From Jiangella sp. DSM 45060 (GTDB taxonomy: Bacteria > Actinomycetota > Actinomycetes > Jiangellales > Jiangellaceae): DNA of 64,000 bases. The stretch covers positions 7,336,622 to 7,400,621 of the forward strand of contig NZ_LT629771.1 in NCBI RefSeq assembly GCF_900105175.1, given 5' to 3'. Below the pieces are notes generated by a model. It was not told the DNA's origin. It saw nothing but the letters and a program-made list of their open reading frames with translations, and made no database searches. Both the position numbers and the translations under genes were made by a program. The number at the start of each line of letters is the position of its first letter. The first letter of the stretch is position 1. Below, piece by piece: positions 26,967 to 35,441 of the stretch.

Positions 26967-27914
26967 GTGAGCCCGGCGCGGACGGACGACCCGCCCGCGC
27001 CGGCTCCCGGCCACCCCGGCGCGCCCGCCGCCGTCCGCCGCCGCCGGTTCCGCGACGGCGCGCTCAGCCTCGGCATGCTGGCGCCGGCCGTCGTCGTGTA
27101 CACGGTGATGACGATCGTCCCGGTCGTCGTCGCCCTGTACCTGAGCCTGACCGACTGGAACGGCTTCTCCGACGCCACCTTCATCGGCATCGAGAACTAC
27201 ACGCGGCTGTTCGAGGACCCGGGCATCAGCCGGGCCTGGGTGGTCACGTTCGTCGTGGCGGCGTTCGGGTCGGTCGGCATGCTCGGCCTCGGCCTGGCGT
27301 ACGCGCTGCAGCTGAAGGAGCGGTCGCGGACGAATTCGTTCTTCCGCGCGCTGGCCTACTACCCGCACGTCATCAGCGCACTGATCCTCGGCTTCCTGTG
27401 GAGCGCGATCCTCGGCACCAACGGGGCGATCAACACCACGCTGGAGCGGTTCGGTGTCGGGCCGGTCGGGTTCCTGTTCGACGAGACGCTGGCCGTCATC
27501 ACGCTGGTCGGCGTCATCATCTGGGCCGGGTTCGGGTTCAACGTCGTGCTGTTCGTCGCGGCGCTGCAGACGGTGCCGCACGACCTCATCGAGGCCGCGC
27601 AGATCGACGGCGCGTCCCGGCGGCAGATCAACCGCCGGATCGTCATCCCGATGATCTCGCCGGTCGTGACGGTCGCGATGGTGCTCAACCTGGTCGGGCT
27701 GATCAAGGTCTACGACATCGTCGTCAGCCTCACCGACGGCGGGCCGGCCGGGTCCACCGAGACCATCGCGTACGTCATCCTCAGCCGGTCGTTCGCCAGT
27801 ACCGACGTCGGCTTCGCGACCGCGCAGGCGGTGGCCCTGATGGTGGTGTCCGCTGTCCTGTCCGTGCTGGTGGCCGCCATGCGCAACCGGCAGGACCAGG
27901 CCGCGGCGAACTAG
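26967..27914 (+). CDS. ABC sugar transporter permease, component 1
   Basis: A 315-residue permease of the MalF/UgpA type with six membrane segments. The EAA loop is ALQTVPHDLIEAAQIDGASRR (about residues 200-220), which contacts the shared ATPase. A GTG at 26967, two bases after the stop of the binding protein, is taken as the start. No ATPase gene is in the operon, so a shared MsiK-like ATPase from elsewhere is needed, as is usual in actinomycetes. Confidence 0.9.
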   Translation: MSPARTDDPPAPAPGHPGAPAAVRRRRFRDGALSLGMLAPAVVVYTVMTIVPVVVALYLSLTDWNGFSDATFIGIENYTRLFEDPGISRAWVVTFVVAAFGSVGMLGLGLAYALQLKERSRTNSFFRALAYYPHVISALILGFLWSAILGTNGAINTTLERFGVGPVGFLFDETLAVITLVGVIIWAGFGFNVVLFVAALQTVPHDLIEAAQIDGASRRQINRRIVIPMISPVVTVAMVLNLVGLIKVYDIVVSLTDGGPAGSTETIAYVILSRSFASTDVGFATAQAVALMVVSAVLSVLVAAMRNRQDQAAAN

Positions 27915-27923
27915 GAGCGAACG

Positions 27924-28775
27924 ATGGCACTCCCCATGGACCTCCGCCGGCGGCCGCCGGCCACCCGCATCGTGCTGCTGGCGGTGCTGTTCGTCGTCAT
28001 GACGATCCCGGCGTACCTGCTGCTGGTGAACAGCTTCAAGTCGCAGCAGGACATCCAGGCCAACCCGTTCGCGATCCCGTTCACCGGACTGACGCTGGAG
28101 TACCTGGAGGCGGCGGTCACCAGCCCGCAGTACAACGTGCTGCGCAGCTACGGCTTCACCTTCTTCCTGGTGGTCGCCGTCGACATCCTGTGCATCGCGT
28201 TCGCCGGGCCGGCCGCCTACGTCATCGCCCGCAGCCTGAAGCGGCGGACGCAGATCCTGCTGCTGTACTTCCTGGCCGGGACGTTCATCCCATCGGCGGC
28301 GCTCATCGTGCCGCTGATCTACGTGCTGCGCTCGATCGGTCTCGGCAACACCGTGACCGGGCTGATCCTGCACGACGTGGCGATGACGCTGCCGGTGAGC
28401 ATCTTCCTGTTCGTCGGCTTCATCCGCACGATCCCGCGCGACATCGACCACGCCGCCGCGATCGACGGCGCCGGCCGCCTGCGCACGTACTGGCAGATCA
28501 TCTTCCCGCTGACCCGGCCCGCCGTCGTCACCGTGCTGATCCTCAACTCGATCGGCATCTGGAACGACTTCATCAGCCCGCAGGTGCTGCTCACCCCCGG
28601 CTCCGGCAACTACACGGTCACCACCGCGATCTACGCCGGCGTCAGCCAGTACTCCACCGACCTCACCAAGGTCTTCCCGAACCTGCTGCTGGCCATCGCG
28701 CCGGTGATCATCTTCTTCGTCTACATGCAACGGCACATCATCAGCGGCCTCACGGTCGGCGCCCTCAAGGGGTGA
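27924..28775 (+). CDS. ABC sugar transporter permease, component 2
   Basis: A 283-residue permease of the MalG type with six membrane segments and the EAA-loop pattern DIDHAAAIDGAGRLRTYWQI (about residues 172-191). It pairs with the upstream permease. The ATG at 27924 has GGAGCG seven bases upstream. It belongs to the operon with the binding protein and the large beta-helix enzyme that follows. Confidence 0.9.
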   Translation: MALPMDLRRRPPATRIVLLAVLFVVMTIPAYLLLVNSFKSQQDIQANPFAIPFTGLTLEYLEAAVTSPQYNVLRSYGFTFFLVVAVDILCIAFAGPAAYVIARSLKRRTQILLLYFLAGTFIPSAALIVPLIYVLRSIGLGNTVTGLILHDVAMTLPVSIFLFVGFIRTIPRDIDHAAAIDGAGRLRTYWQIIFPLTRPAVVTVLILNSIGIWNDFISPQVLLTPGSGNYTVTTAIYAGVSQYSTDLTKVFPNLLLAIAPVIIFFVYMQRHIISGLTVGALKG

Positions 28776-28802
28776 CTGGCGAACCCAGAAAGGAACCGCA
28801 CC

Positions 28803-31800
28803 ATGAAACGCCTCATGCCCATCGTCGTGCTGGCGTGCCTGTTGGTCGCCGGCCTGCAACCGGCGGCCCAGGCCGAGACCGCGGCGGCCGAGCCGGGTGC
28901 CGTCCTGTACGTGGCGACCAACGGCGACGACGCCCAGGACGGCTCCGAATCGGCGCCGCTGGCCACCCTCGAAGGCGCCCGCGACGCGATCCGCGCGCTC
29001 AAGGCCGACGGCGGCCTGCCGGCCGGCGGCGTCACCGTCTACCTGCGTGAAGGCACCTACGAGCGGACGGCGTCGTTCCGCCTGGAGGAGCAGGACTCCG
29101 GCACCGCCGAGGCGCCGATCGTCTACCGCTCGTTCCCCGGCGAGACGGTCCGGCTCAGCGGCGGCCGCCAGCTCGACCACGACGGCTTCACCGCCGTCAC
29201 CGACGACGCCGTGCTCGGCCGCATCATCGACGAGTCCGCCCGCGACGACGTCCTCCAGGTCGACCTCGCCGCGCTCGGCATCACCGACTACGGCGAGACC
29301 AGCCGGCACGGCTACTGGAAGGCGAACGACGTCTCCAAGGTGCCGCCGATGGAGCTCTACGTCGGCGGTCAGGGCATGACGCTGGCCCGCTGGCCGAACG
29401 AGGGCACCGTCCAGATGAACGAGATCATCGACCCGGGCCCCACCGTCGACGACCCCGACCTGCAGGAGCGCGGTGGCACGTTCAGCTACACGTACGACCG
29501 GCCGCAGTACTGGACACAGGCCGAGGACGTCTGGCTGGACGGCATCTTCGGCTACAGCTGGGAGTGGTCGTACAACAAGATCGAGTCGATCGACCCCGAG
29601 GCGAAGACGATCACGTTGCGCTACGGCGAGATGTCCGGCCTGATGAAGTCGTGGTACCCCGACTTCCACTTCGCCGAGAACCTGCTCGAGGAGCTCGACG
29701 CACCCGGCGAGTACTACATCGACCGCGCGACCGGCGTGCTGTACCTCGTGCCGAACGCCGCGTTCCGCACCCGCAGCGGCGACGTCACCGTCACCATGCT
29801 GAAGGAGCCGATGGTCCGGACCGAGAACGCGTCCTACATCACCTTCGACGAGCTGGTCATGGAGTACGGCCGGGCCACCGCGGCCACCGTCCTCGGCGGC
29901 AGCAACGTCACCTTCGCCCGCAGCGACATCCAGAACTTCACCGACGGCGGCGTCTACATCAACTCGCCCGGCCGCTACGTCTACGACGGCATCCCGAGCG
30001 GCTGGGACGGCCGCGACCACGCCGTCGTCTCGTCCGAGCTGCGCCACGTCGGCGGCGTCGGTGTGGTGCTCAACGGCGGCGACGAGGACACGCTGGAGCC
30101 GGGGAACAACCGGGTCGAGAACTCGCACATCCACGACTTCGCCTACTACCACAAGGCGTACAACCCGGGCGTGATGTTCGACGGCGTCGGGAACGTGGCC
30201 CGCAACAACGAGATCAACGACGCCCCGCATCCGGGCATCATCGTGCACGGCAACGACCACCTGATCGAGTACAACGAGATCTACGACATCTGCAAGCAGT
30301 TCCAGGACCTCGGCGCCATCTACATGAACGCCGGCATGACGCCGCACGAGCGCGGCACGGTCATCAGGCGCAACTACTTCCACGACACCGGCATCGGCCG
30401 GCACGGCGTCGAGGGCGTCTATCCGGACAACCTCACGATGGGTCTCACCATCAGCGAGAACGTCTTCTACCGGATGGGCAACGACGCCATCAAGAGCGGC
30501 TCCGGCGACCACATCACCGCCGAGAACAACATCTTCGTCGACACCTTCGTCCCGTACGACAACTACGAGATGTGGATGGGCGACCAGCCGGGCAACAAGG
30601 TCGACACCGACTACCGGCCGGCGTGGGAGAAGCTGTTCGCCGAGAACAACGACTTCATCGGCACGCCGTACGGCGAGAAGTACCCCGAGTTGCTGAGCTT
30701 CTGGGACGAGAACCACTACTACCCGGAGCACAACTTCTTCGCGAAGAACCTGGTCTGGAACCCGACGATGGAGCGCTCGCCGGACGTCAACCAGCACGGC
30801 GCCCGCGACGTCGAGAACCTGATGAACTACGCCGACAACTGGGTCGCCGACCAGAACCCCGGCTTCGTCGACTGGGAGAACGGCGACTTCCGGCTGACCG
30901 ACGACGCCGTCGCGTACGACCGCATCCCGGGCTTCGCGCCGGTGGCGTTCGAGGAGATCGGCCCGCAGGGCGTCGTCGGCCTGCCGCACGGACCGCAGAC
31001 CGTCCCGCTGGCCGGTCTGTACCTGCCGGGCGACACGTTCACCGTCGAGCTGGGCGCGACCGTGCCGTTCCGGGCCGAGCCGGTGCCGTGGGACGCGACC
31101 GCGCAGGAGGTGACGTACACCAGCAGCGACCCGGCGGTCGCGACCGTCTCCGCCACCGGTGAGATCACCGCGCTGGCGCCGGGGGAGACGGTGGTGTCCG
31201 TGGCGTCGGTGGCGGACCCGGCGATCAGCGACGAGGCCGTCGTCACCGTGGCCGACGGCGACGGCGTGCTGCACGCGACCGACTTCGAGTCAGGCGGCAA
31301 CGGCTGGCCGGTCGACGGCAACCGCCCGATCGTCGCCGACGACACCGGCAACCACTGGTACCGGATCCTCAACGGCGCGAACGGCCAGCTGGACCGCGCG
31401 TTCTCGGACTACGTGCTCGACTACCGGCTCAAGACGCCGGCCGAACTGCCGGAGGGCGCCGAGCTGATCACGTACGACCGCAACGGCGAGAACGGCAGCG
31501 GCTACATCCGCTACCGGCACGCCGCCGACGGCGCGACGTGGACGCTGTACAACGCGCAGTGGCAGACGCTGGCCGAGACCGTCCTGCCCGCGGGCGGCGG
31601 CCTGCAGCCGGACACCGTCTACGCCGTGCGGGTGGTGGCCCGCGGGCCGTCCGTCGCGGTCGTCGTCGACGGCGCCACGGTGCTCGAGGGCGAGAACCCG
31701 GCGCACAGCGCGTCCGGCACGCTCGGGTTCTACGTGGCGGGCGCGGCGCACATCGACGTCGACGACGTCACCGTCTCGCTGGTGCCGACCGACGTCACCG

Positions 31801-33056
31801 GCATCGAGGTGAGCCCCGCACAGCTCACGCTGGAGCCCGGCGAGAGCCACACCGTCACCGCGTCCGTCAGCCCGCCCGACGCCACCAACCGGCGGGTCGA
31901 CTGGGCCTCGTCGGCGCCGTCCGTGGCCACCGTCGACGCCGACGGCACGGTGCGCGGCGTGGCGCCCGGCACCGCGACGATCACCGCGACGTCGCGGGCC
32001 AACCCGGAGCTGAGCGCGACGGTCGCCGTCACGGTCGGCGCGGCCGAGCACCCCGTGATCGAGCTCGGCGGGCAGCTGTCCGACGCCGCGAGCTGGCCGG
32101 CCTCCGACGCCGTCGACTTCGACGAGGGCACCGTCCGGATCTCCGCCAACGGCGTGTACGGCTACCAGGCCGAGCGGTTCGGCAGCGGCCTGCTCCGCTT
32201 CACCGCGTCGATCGGCGAGTTCGCCGGCGGCTGGTACGGGTTCGCCGTCCGCTCCGACCGGCCCGGCGACCCGACCTGGGTCAACGCCAACAAGGGCTAC
32301 CTGGTCGTCGTCAAGGAGGACCAGATCGAGTTCCAGAGCTGGAAGCCCGGCCAGACGATGATCGACGTCATCCCGAACACGTCGATCAAGGCCGGCCAGG
32401 ACCACGACATCGAGTTCGGCGCCGTGACCGTCGACGGCGGAACCCGGCTGGTGCTGCGGGTGGACGGCGCGACGGTGTGGAGCGGGCTGGACCGCGACGC
32501 GGCCAACCCGATCGCCGCCGACGGCTACCTCAACGTGTACCACTACGCGGGCGGCGACAACGCGATCCGGCTGCGGCCGTCGGAGGGATCCGCCGTCGTC
32601 ACCGGCATCGCGCCGATCGAGGGCACCGGGTACCAGACCCAGTACCGCCTGGGCGAGGACCTGAACGTCGACGGCCTCGCGGTCTCGGCGACCTGGAGCG
32701 ATGGGTCGACGACCGTCGTGCCGGTGACGGCGGACATGGTGAGCGGGTTCGACAGCTCCGCCGTGACCTCGTCGCTGCCGCTCACCATCGCGTACGAGGG
32801 CGCCACGACGACCGTCTCGGTGTCCGTCCAGTACCGCACCGACCCCGTGTACGAGGTCGGCTTCGACTCCGCCGGCGGCAGCCCGGTCGGCTCGCGCACC
32901 GTCAAGGCCGGGACAGCGCTGCGGATGCTGCCGCTGCCCAAGCGGGACGGGTACCGGTTCGAGGGCTGGTTCACCGCGGCCGGGGTCCCGGTCACGGTGG
33001 AGACCCGCGTGTACGGCCCGCTGGCGGCCGTCGCGCACTGGACGCCCCTGGAGTGA
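28803..33056 (+). CDS. Large secreted beta-helix protein, GH141-like, with Ig-like and InlB-type domains
   Basis: A 1,417-residue exported protein (signal residues 1-24, ending AQAET). Residues about 30-720 form a right-handed parallel beta-helix. Its opening LYVATNGDDAQDGSESAPLA and DSGTAEAPIVYRSFPGETV resembles GH141, a family that includes an alpha-L-fucosidase. Then come Big_2-type Ig domains (about 733-819, 997-1079), two concanavalin-like sandwiches, a Big_3-type domain (1265-1342) and a terminal InlB/Listeria-Bacteroides repeat (DGYRFEGWF). The domains suggest sugar binding or surface attachment. It sits next to a fucose-type importer, so cleavage of fucosylated glycans is plausible. 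Confidence 0.8.
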   Translation: MKRLMPIVVLACLLVAGLQPAAQAETAAAEPGAVLYVATNGDDAQDGSESAPLATLEGARDAIRALKADGGLPAGGVTVYLREGTYERTASFRLEEQDSGTAEAPIVYRSFPGETVRLSGGRQLDHDGFTAVTDDAVLGRIIDESARDDVLQVDLAALGITDYGETSRHGYWKANDVSKVPPMELYVGGQGMTLARWPNEGTVQMNEIIDPGPTVDDPDLQERGGTFSYTYDRPQYWTQAEDVWLDGIFGYSWEWSYNKIESIDPEAKTITLRYGEMSGLMKSWYPDFHFAENLLEELDAPGEYYIDRATGVLYLVPNAAFRTRSGDVTVTMLKEPMVRTENASYITFDELVMEYGRATAATVLGGSNVTFARSDIQNFTDGGVYINSPGRYVYDGIPSGWDGRDHAVVSSELRHVGGVGVVLNGGDEDTLEPGNNRVENSHIHDFAYYHKAYNPGVMFDGVGNVARNNEINDAPHPGIIVHGNDHLIEYNEIYDICKQFQDLGAIYMNAGMTPHERGTVIRRNYFHDTGIGRHGVEGVYPDNLTMGLTISENVFYRMGNDAIKSGSGDHITAENNIFVDTFVPYDNYEMWMGDQPGNKVDTDYRPAWEKLFAENNDFIGTPYGEKYPELLSFWDENHYYPEHNFFAKNLVWNPTMERSPDVNQHGARDVENLMNYADNWVADQNPGFVDWENGDFRLTDDAVAYDRIPGFAPVAFEEIGPQGVVGLPHGPQTVPLAGLYLPGDTFTVELGATVPFRAEPVPWDATAQEVTYTSSDPAVATVSATGEITALAPGETVVSVASVADPAISDEAVVTVADGDGVLHATDFESGGNGWPVDGNRPIVADDTGNHWYRILNGANGQLDRAFSDYVLDYRLKTPAELPEGAELITYDRNGENGSGYIRYRHAADGATWTLYNAQWQTLAETVLPAGGGLQPDTVYAVRVVARGPSVAVVVDGATVLEGENPAHSASGTLGFYVAGAAHIDVDDVTVSLVPTDVTGIEVSPAQLTLEPGESHTVTASVSPPDATNRRVDWASSAPSVATVDADGTVRGVAPGTATITATSRANPELSATVAVTVGAAEHPVIELGGQLSDAASWPASDAVDFDEGTVRISANGVYGYQAERFGSGLLRFTASIGEFAGGWYGFAVRSDRPGDPTWVNANKGYLVVVKEDQIEFQSWKPGQTMIDVIPNTSIKAGQDHDIEFGAVTVDGGTRLVLRVDGATVWSGLDRDAANPIAADGYLNVYHYAGGDNAIRLRPSEGSAVVTGIAPIEGTGYQTQYRLGEDLNVDGLAVSATWSDGSTTVVPVTADMVSGFDSSAVTSSLPLTIAYEGATTTVSVSVQYRTDPVYEVGFDSAGGSPVGSRTVKAGTALRMLPLPKRDGYRFEGWFTAAGVPVTVETRVYGPLAAVAHWTPLE

Positions 33057-33393
33057 GGGGGTCCGCAGCCGGGGCCGGGCGTTCGCGCCCGGCCCCGGTA
33101 CCTTCTGTGCCGTGGACATCGGGATCACGACTTCGCCGGCGCGGCGGTGCTGGTCGGCAGGGTGTGCGGCCCCCTTTGCAATGAGCACCTCTACGCATCG
33201 GCGGTGCGGTGATGCGTAGAGGTGCTCATTGCAAAGGGCACAGCACCGGCCCCGGCCGGCACGCATCGGCTCACGTACGCCCCATGCGCCGCCGGGCCGC
33301 CGACGCCGGGCGTGGACCCGTCTCGGTCACGGTGTTCGACCCGTCGAACGACCGGTCGCTCCTCGCCACGCTCGACGCGTGCGCGCCGCGCCG
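33057..33393. other. Gene-free stretch holding the first dispersed hairpin
   Basis: No gene is supported in these 337 bases. The stretch contains the 28-bp-stem hairpin at 33172-33238. To its right, one frame reads VSVTVFDPSNDRSLLATLDA and ends in a TGA that overlaps the next gene's ATG. It could be the tail of a lost gene. Confidence 0.6.
33172..33238. repeat. Long perfect hairpin, dispersed copy 1
   Basis: Perfect 28-bp arms (33172-33199 and 33211-33238) with an 11-base loop. The arm begins CCCTTTGCAATGAGCACC and ends TCTACGCATC. A second copy at 53661-53718 shares TTGCAATGAGCACC and ACGCATC but has GATACG where this has TCTACG, with the matching change on the other arm. Structure, not only sequence, is conserved. 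It may act as a terminator or a REP/MITE-like element. Confidence 0.8.
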
Positions 33394-33735
33394 ATGACGG
33401 CGGCGAAGCGGTTCGAGCGGGCGATGCGGCTGATGCGCCGGCACGACCCGCAGTCTCAGGAGGACGGCTTCCGGCTGCTGCTGCCCCATGCCGCCGACCA
33501 CGTCGGCGAGCTCCTGCAGGCGTTCGCCGACGAGCACGACCACGGACTGCGGTGCTGGCTGCTCGAGCTCATCGGCGCGGCCCGTTCGCCGGCGGCGTTG
33601 CCTTTGCTGGTCGAGCAGCTGCACGGCGACGACACGTCGCTGCGGGAGTGGGCGGCGCGGGGTCTCCGGCTGCTCGACACCAAGCCGGCCCGCGAGCACC
33701 TCTGGCGAGCGCGGGCCGACGGGCTGATCGGCTGA
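33394..33735 (+). CDS. HEAT-repeat-like small protein
   Basis: A 113-residue all-alpha protein. Its helical pairs (ALPLLVEQLHGDDTSLREWA, then ARGLRLLDT) look like HEAT or Armadillo repeats, as in small immunity or scaffold proteins. The ATG at 33394 overlaps a TGA by two bases. No function is assigned. It lies between the carbohydrate operon and the GntR regulator and is convergent with the latter. Confidence 0.65.
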   Translation: MTAAKRFERAMRLMRRHDPQSQEDGFRLLLPHAADHVGELLQAFADEHDHGLRCWLLELIGAARSPAALPLLVEQLHGDDTSLREWAARGLRLLDTKPAREHLWRARADGLIG

Positions 33736-33754
33736 GGGCTGGACGGCGCGCCCG

Positions 33755-34507
33755 TCAGTCGGCGGCGGGGGTGCGCTTGGCCCGGGTGGAGCGGCGGTCG
33801 GGGACCGGGCCGCGCCCGGCGGCGTGCTCGGCGAACGCCTGGCCGGCGGCCTTCGGGTCGCCCTCGCGCAGCAGCGCGACCAGCCGGCCGTGTTCGTCGG
33901 CCATGGCCTGCCAATCGCCGTCGAAGAGCGGGTCGGCGATGGCGCGCAGCGTGCGCAGGCTGGGCTCGAGGACGCCCCACATGCGGGTGAGGAACGGGTT
34001 GCCGGCGGCCTCGCCGACGGTGGCGTGGAAGGTGATGTCGGCGTCGCGGAACCGGCCGAGGTCGCCGCGGGCGACGGCGTCGCGCATCTCGCGGACGAGG
34101 TCGTCGAGCCGGGACAGCTCGGCGGCGGTGATGGCGGTGGCGGCCAGCTCGCCGGCCAGCCGCTCCAGCGGCTCGCGCACCTGGCGCGCGTGCTCGACGT
34201 CGCGTTCGGACACCTCGGCGACGAAGTTGCCGCGGCGCGGAATGTGCTCGAGGACGCCCTCGCGGGCCAGCCGCTTGACCGCCTCGCGCACCGGCGCCTG
34301 GCTCACCCCGAGCCGCCGCGCGATCTCGGACTCGACGACGCGCTCGCCCGGCTGCAGGTCGCCGTCGATGAGCGCGGTGCGCAGGAGGTCGTACACCTGG
34401 TCCGACAGCAGCGCCGGGCGCAGGCGGTCCTTGCCGGCGAGGGACGACGCGAAGCCGCCCTCGGGCTGGGTGGTGCCACGCACTGCCATGCCGTCCCCAT
34501 CAATCAT
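33755..34507 (-). CDS. GntR-family transcriptional regulator (FCD subfamily)
   Basis: A 250-residue regulator. The winged helix at about residues 27-95 contains YDLLRTALIDGDLQPGERV and EIARRLGVSQAPVREAVKRL, the classic GntR signature. The C-terminal all-alpha FCD domain has DITFHATVGEAAGNPFL, a pattern that often binds a metal and a sugar-acid ligand. It probably controls the fucoside island through the palindromes at 24824 and 35395. The ATG at 34507 shares one base with the stop of the upstream lactonase gene (TGATG), indicating coupling; ATG 34489 is possible. Confidence 0.9.
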   Translation of the reverse strand: MIDGDGMAVRGTTQPEGGFASSLAGKDRLRPALLSDQVYDLLRTALIDGDLQPGERVVESEIARRLGVSQAPVREAVKRLAREGVLEHIPRRGNFVAEVSERDVEHARQVREPLERLAGELAATAITAAELSRLDDLVREMRDAVARGDLGRFRDADITFHATVGEAAGNPFLTRMWGVLEPSLRTLRAIADPLFDGDWQAMADEHGRLVALLREGDPKAAGQAFAEHAAGRGPVPDRRSTRAKRTPAAD

Positions 34508-35373
34508 CACGAGTGAGCTCCGTCCATCGTGCCATTTCCGTAGACCCGCAGGGCCGTTCCGCGCCGCACCATCGTCGCGGCGTCGGTGGGGAGGTGGTCG
34601 AGCGCCCGGGCGGCGGCCGCGAGCGAGTCCGCGCGGGAGCCGGCGGGCAGGCAGATCGGCCAGTCCGAGCCGATCATGCACCGATCCGGCCCGGCCGCGT
34701 CCAGCGCCGCCGCCACCAACGCGTCGACGTCGGCCGCCGGGGCGCCGGCCTGCTGCGTCAGCAGCCCCGAGATCTTGACGACGACGCCCGGCTGGTGCCG
34801 GACGGAGTCGAGGTCGCGCAGCCAGGCCCCCGGGTCCTCCCGGGCGACGTTCGGCGGGTTGCCCAGGTGGTCGAGGACGACGACCAGGCCGGAGTGCCGC
34901 TCGGCCAGCTCGGCCGCCGTCCGGACGGCGCCGGCGTGCAGGTTCAGCTCCAGCGCGACCCCGTGATCGGCGAGGACGGGGAGCAGCGCCGCGGCGCCCG
35001 GCGGGACGTCGGCCCACGAGCCGCCGCCGGCGCGCATACCGGCGGGCGCGCCGGCGCCCCATCGGCGCAGCAGCGCGGCGAACCGGCGCGGCGTCAGGCC
35101 GGCATAGCAGTGCAGGTTGCCGACGTAGCCGACGACGAGGTCCGGACGGCGCCGGGCCGCCGCCCGCAGCGCCGCCGTCTCGCCCGCGTCGCCGCGCGAC
35201 GCCTCGACCAGCACCGACCCGGCGACGTCGAGGCCGGCGCCGGCCGCCGAGAGGTCGGCGAGCGTGAAGGCGCGGTGGTGCGGCGAGCCCGGACGGATCC
35301 ACGGGAAGCCGCGCGCGGGGTCCCACACGTGCACGTGGGCGTCCACGATGGCCGTCTTGACAGGGGTGCGCAC
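34507..35373 (-). CDS. Amidohydrolase-2 family protein, probable sugar lactonase
   Basis: A 288-residue TIM-barrel protein of the COG3618 type, which includes L-fucono-1,5-lactonase and L-rhamnono-lactonase. Metal ligands visible are VDAHVHVWDP (His13, His15) near the N-terminus, VVLDHLG and the terminal Asp in MIGSDWPIC. In this island it should open the lactone made by the aldo/keto reductase. It starts at GTG 35373, divergent from the 35442 gene. A co-regulated pair with the GntR gene is likely. Confidence 0.82.
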   Translation of the reverse strand: MRTPVKTAIVDAHVHVWDPARGFPWIRPGSPHHRAFTLADLSAAGAGLDVAGSVLVEASRGDAGETAALRAAARRRPDLVVGYVGNLHCYAGLTPRRFAALLRRWGAGAPAGMRAGGGSWADVPPGAAALLPVLADHGVALELNLHAGAVRTAAELAERHSGLVVVLDHLGNPPNVAREDPGAWLRDLDSVRHQPGVVVKISGLLTQQAGAPAADVDALVAAALDAAGPDRCMIGSDWPICLPAGSRADSLAAAARALDHLPTDAATMVRRGTALRVYGNGTMDGAHS

Positions 35374-35394
35374 CGGACCACAGTATGACGCAAT

Positions 35395-35417
35395 CGGTTA
35401 TCGATCAAAGATAATCG
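35395..35417. promoter_or_regulatory. Palindromic operator candidate between the lactonase and the 35442 gene
   Basis: CGGTTATC-GATCAAA-GATAATCG, 8-bp arms with one mismatch. It shares TATCG-TCAA-GATA with the site at 24824-24841. It lies between two start codons only 68 bp apart, a good place for a repressor to block both. Confidence 0.6.
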
Positions 35418-35441
35418 CCACGAATGCTTGTGAGGTGTGCC

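Noticed and set aside
26862-31274. Open frame of 1,470 codons on the minus strand
   Set aside because: Antisense to the permeases and beta-helix gene, low-complexity Asp/Val/Arg product, no ribosome site.
33172-33238. Possible CRISPR unit or attachment site
   Set aside because: A single inverted repeat with no array of spaced direct repeats, and no cas, integrase or tRNA gene nearby.
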